NCBI GenBank assembly: GCA_013698525.1
Contig: JACCSM010000397.1
Coordinates: 1 to 10,607 of the forward strand
From: Rubrobacteraceae bacterium
Lineage (GTDB): Bacteria; Actinomycetota; Rubrobacteria; Rubrobacterales; Rubrobacteraceae
Direction of reading: 5' to 3'
Length of the DNA stretch: 10,607 bases
Positions 1 to 10,607 of this stretch are shown here, piece by piece. The translations under genes and the position numbers were made by a program. Position 1 is the stretch's first letter. Each line of letters opens with the position of its first letter. The notes beneath the pieces are model-generated. The model made no database searches and was not told the origin of the DNA. It saw nothing but the letters and a program-made list of their open reading frames with translations.

Positions 1-2134
<2,134 letters not shown>

Positions 2135-2140
2135 ATCAGT

Positions 2141-2145
2141 TCCTC
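2141..2145 (-). promoter_or_regulatory. fusA ribosome binding site
   Basis: GAGGA on the minus strand lies six bases before the fusA ATG, in the 12-base gap after the rpsG TGA stop. It is a moderate Shine-Dalgarno match and supports the chosen fusA start. Confidence 0.7.
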
Positions 2146-2146
2146 G

Positions 2147-2617
2147 TCACCACCTGTAATGGGCGAAGGCCCGGTTGGCCTCTGCCATCCGATGTGTGTC
2201 TTCCTTGCGCTTCACGCTCGAGCCGATGTTGTCTTTGGCGTCCAGGATCTCCCCTGCCAGCCTGCGGCCCATCGTCTTCTCGCGCCTGGAGCGGGCGAAG
2301 CTGACCATCCAGCGCAGCGCCAGCGTGTTCGCCCTGCGGGCATCTACCTCAACAGGCACCTGGTAGGTCGCGCCGCCGACGCGCCGGCTCTTGACCTCGA
2401 GGCGTGGCCTGATGTTGTCGAGGGCGTTGTTCAGTACCTGGACGGGGCTCGTACCAGTGCGCTCCTCTATAAAAGAGAGGGCGTCGTAGATGATCTTCTC
2501 GGAGGTGCTCTTCTTACCGTCGAGCATGATCTTGTTGACCAACTGCTGCACCAGCACGCTCCCGTAGACGGGATCGCCGGCTATCTTCTTCTTTGGTGGC
2601 GCTGCTCGCCTCGGCAT
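2147..2617 (-). CDS. rpsG: 30S ribosomal protein S7
   Basis: S7 is a primary binder of the 3' major domain of 16S rRNA; it nucleates assembly of the 30S head and lies near the E site. The 156-residue product has the usual length for the short (non-enterobacterial) form. Conserved family segments are visible: DPVYGS near residue 15, [12 protein letters not shown] (26-37), the [14 protein letters not shown] stretch, [17 protein letters not shown], and the terminal AHYRW. The ATG at 2615-2617 is seven bases after a full AGGAGG, which overlaps the rpsL stop codon. It ends with TGA. Spacing of 11 bases to rpsL and 12 to fusA implies co-transcription and probably translational coupling. Nothing in the protein looks unusual. 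Confidence 0.98.
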   Translation of the reverse strand: MPRRAAPPKKKIAGDPVYGSVLVQQLVNKIMLDGKKSTSEKIIYDALSFIEERTGTSPVQVLNNALDNIRPRLEVKSRRVGGATYQVPVEVDARRANTLALRWMVSFARSRREKTMGRRLAGEILDAKDNIGSSVKRKEDTHRMAEANRAFAHYRW

Positions 2618-2624
2618 CTCCTAT

Positions 2625-2630
2625 CCTCCT
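2625..2630 (-). promoter_or_regulatory. rpsG ribosome binding site overlapping rpsL stop
   Basis: A perfect AGGAGG begins with the last two bases of the rpsL TAG stop (2629-2631) and sits seven bases before the rpsG ATG. Terminating ribosomes from rpsL would be placed directly on the rpsG start, so the arrangement favours translational coupling. Confidence 0.85.
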
Positions 2631-2997
2631 ACGACTTCTTGGTCCCGTACTTGGAACGGCCCTGCTTGCGGTTGTTGACCCCGAGGGTGTCGAGCGCCCC
2701 GCGCACAACTTTGTAACGCACGCCGGGCAAGTCCTTGACCTGTCCGCCTCGTACGAGCACGACCGAGTGCTCCTGCAGGTTGTGTCCCTCCCCTGGAACG
2801 TAGGCCGTGACCTCCTGGCCGTTCACCAGACGGACCCTGGCCACCTTGCGCAGCGCGGAGTTCGGCTTCCTCGGTGTGGTAGTAGAGACGCGCGTGCACA
2901 CGCCACGCTTCTGGGGAGACCCCTGCAGCGCCGGCGTCGCCGCCTTCTTCGTCTGTTTCTCCCGCTCGTTGCGCACAAGTTGGTTGGTCGTCGGCAT
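2629..2997 (-). CDS. rpsL: 30S ribosomal protein S12
   Basis: S12 lies at the decoding centre of the 30S subunit, governs tRNA selection accuracy and is the protein determinant of streptomycin response. The product is 122 residues, usual for the family, starting MPTTNQLVR at the ATG 2995-2997; a weak AGAGG lies about seven bases upstream. Family blocks seen are [10 protein letters not shown] (28-37), PNSALRK (45-51), [11 protein letters not shown] (68-78), VKDLPGVRY (87-95) and the KYGTKK tail. Lys88 and Asp89 (E. coli 87/88 in mature numbering; the Asp is the RimO methylthiolation site in E. coli) are kept. Odd points: residue 43, normally lysine (E. coli K42), is arginine (AGG, 2869-2871), residue 86, normally arginine (E. 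coli R85), is glutamine, and residue 38, normally tyrosine, is serine. First gene of its own transcription unit, behind a strong promoter in the gap after rpoC. Confidence 0.98.
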   Translation of the reverse strand: MPTTNQLVRNEREKQTKKAATPALQGSPQKRGVCTRVSTTTPRKPNSALRKVARVRLVNGQEVTAYVPGEGHNLQEHSVVLVRGGQVKDLPGVRYKVVRGALDTLGVNNRKQGRSKYGTKKS

Positions 2998-3075
2998 GGC
3001 CGCGCCTCTCTCTCTACATGGAAAAGGGGACTACTACAAAGTCGCGCCGCGGCCCGAAGACCGGCTACTCCATTG

Positions 3076-3093
3076 GTAACCGCTCGTAACCGC
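3076..3093 (-). repeat. Two 8-base direct repeats in the rpsL leader, 10-base period
   Basis: On the minus strand GCGGTTAC occurs twice, at 3086-3093 and 3076-3083, offset by exactly 10 bases, so both face the same side of the helix. They lie just downstream of the predicted transcription start of the rpsL promoter (near 3095). They could be an operator or an RNA-level signal, or chance; no regulator is identifiable from sequence. Confidence 0.4.
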
Positions 3094-3101
3094 AGCGATC
3101 T

Positions 3102-3130
3102 ATTTTAGGCTCAGATGACCACTATGTCAA
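3102..3130 (-). promoter_or_regulatory. Sigma-A type promoter for rpsL-rpsG-fusA
   Basis: Minus strand shows a perfect -35 TTGACA (3125-3130), a 17-base spacer and a -10 TAAAAT (3102-3107, five of six to consensus). The start of transcription would fall near 3095, giving a leader of about 97 bases before the rpsL ATG. Its position after the hairpins following rpoC means the str genes can be transcribed independently of rpoBC. Confidence 0.85.
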
Positions 3131-3138
3131 GCTGTGGG

Positions 3139-3160
3139 GCGGCCAGCTTTCGCTGGCCGC
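3139..3160 (-). terminator. 9-bp hairpin with GAAA loop, possible terminator or insulator
   Basis: The minus strand reads GCGGCCAGC, GAAA, GCTGGCCGC: a perfect 9-bp GC-rich stem closed by a GNRA tetraloop. There is no T-run on either side, so it is not a canonical intrinsic terminator, although U-less hairpins have been proposed as terminators in actinobacteria. It ends eight bases before the -35 of the rpsL promoter. It could instead stabilise the 3' end of rpoBC mRNA. Confidence 0.5.
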
Positions 3161-3164
3161 GCAG

Positions 3165-3203
3165 GTCAGCACGCTCCGCCCTTCGGGCTTCGCTTGTCAG
3201 CAC
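3165..3203 (-). repeat. Imperfect palindrome flanked by GTGCTGAC direct repeats
   Basis: GTGCTGAC occurs at 3196-3203 and 3165-3172 on the minus strand, 31 bases apart. Between them lies a small stem GCCC-GAA-GGGC (3179-3189), continued outward by three purine-purine mismatches (A·G, A·G, G·A) and then further C-G/G-C pairs. The word GCTGACC recurs in the neighbouring rpoC hairpin. The structure resembles a short REP-like extragenic palindrome, but the copy number in the genome is unknown from this window. Confidence 0.35.
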
Positions 3204-3244
3204 TTCAGCTTCTTGTTTCGCAGACGATCTTCTCTCGCCTGTAA

Positions 3245-3278
3245 AGCCGGTCAGCCGCCAGCCAAACAGGCTGACCGG

Positions 3279-3280
<2 letters not shown>
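3245..3280 (-). terminator. 12-bp hairpin overlapping the rpoC stop codon
   Basis: The minus strand has AGCCGGTCAGCC (3269-3280), a 12-base loop and GGCTGACCGGCT (3245-3256), a perfect 12-bp stem. Only a short run of three T residues follows, so termination strength is uncertain. The 5' arm begins with the AG of the rpoC TAG stop (3279-3281), so a ribosome at the stop would cover it. The loop contains GGCT, which could pair with AGCC of the 5' arm as an alternative smaller stem. Likely role: rpoBC terminator or 3'-end stabiliser. Confidence 0.65.
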
Positions 3281-7163
<3,883 letters not shown>

Positions 7164-7166
7164 GCT

Positions 7167-10565
<3,399 letters not shown>

Positions 10566-10607
10566 GGGTGTTTGAAGAATGGCCGAACACGCAAACGAGT
10601 ATCTTAC
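10566..10607 (-). other. Partial rpoB leader, cut by window edge
   Basis: Only 42 bases upstream of the outermost rpoB ATG are visible. They contain no coding frame with support. A TAAGAT near 10601-10606 resembles a -10 box, but the -35 position lies outside the window, so no promoter can be claimed. Confidence 0.3.

Noticed and set aside
3051..3062. Small hairpin with a UUCG loop (GGUC-UUCG-GGCC) in the rpsL leader
   Set aside because: About five base pairs including a G·U; too small to call a riboswitch or attenuator without conservation evidence.
3065..3073. Two-codon upstream frame ATG GAG TAG in the rpsL leader (and an ATG TAG at about 3013-3018)
   Set aside because: Neither has a convincing Shine-Dalgarno, and such minimal frames are expected by chance in a leader of this length.
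10599..10607. TAAGAT as a -10 element for rpoB
   Set aside because: Only four of six bases match and the -35 region is outside the window; rpoB may also be transcribed from an upstream ribosomal protein operon.

Overview
The window reads almost wholly on the minus strand and carries the classic RNA polymerase / str operon block in the order rpoB – rpoC – rpsL – rpsG – fusA. Coordinates therefore run high to low in the direction of transcription. DNA is GC-rich with strong G/C third-position bias, which produces many long but meaningless antisense open frames on the plus strand. The RpoC coiled-coil insertion in the N-terminal clamp region, the short trigger loop without the proteobacterial insertion, and overall similarity to Mycobacterium and Thermus RpoB/RpoC sequences I remember point to a high-GC actinobacterium. 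My best guess is a deep-branching lineage such as Rubrobacter; this is from memory, not from a search.

Layout: 10566-10607 is 42 bases of rpoB leader cut by the window edge. rpoB (7167-10565, start uncertain by 6-7 codons) is followed after 3 bases by rpoC (3279-7163, GTG start), and the rpoC Shine-Dalgarno lies inside the last codons of rpoB. Then comes a 281-base intergenic region (2998-3278). It holds a 12-bp hairpin overlapping the rpoC stop codon, an imperfect GC-rich palindrome with flanking direct repeats, a 9-bp hairpin with a GAAA loop, a near-consensus sigma-A promoter (TTGACA, 17 bases, TAAAAT) and a leader of about 97 bases. rpsL (2629-2997), rpsG (2147-2617) and fusA (1-2134, running off the window with about 10 codons probably missing) follow with gaps of 11 and 12 bases, so they form a tight second transcription unit.

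Together the genes encode the two catalytic subunits of RNA polymerase and three parts of the translation machinery (S12 at the decoding centre, S7 in the 30S head, and the translocase EF-G). No mobile element, CRISPR array, defence gene or undescribed system is visible; this is a conserved housekeeping region. The items worth a second look are drug-site and regulatory details. S12 naturally carries arginine at the position where lysine-to-arginine gives streptomycin resistance elsewhere, RpoB has unusual residues in the rifampicin pocket, EF-G has an enlarged loop before its G3 motif, and the rpoC-rpsL gap is structurally rich.
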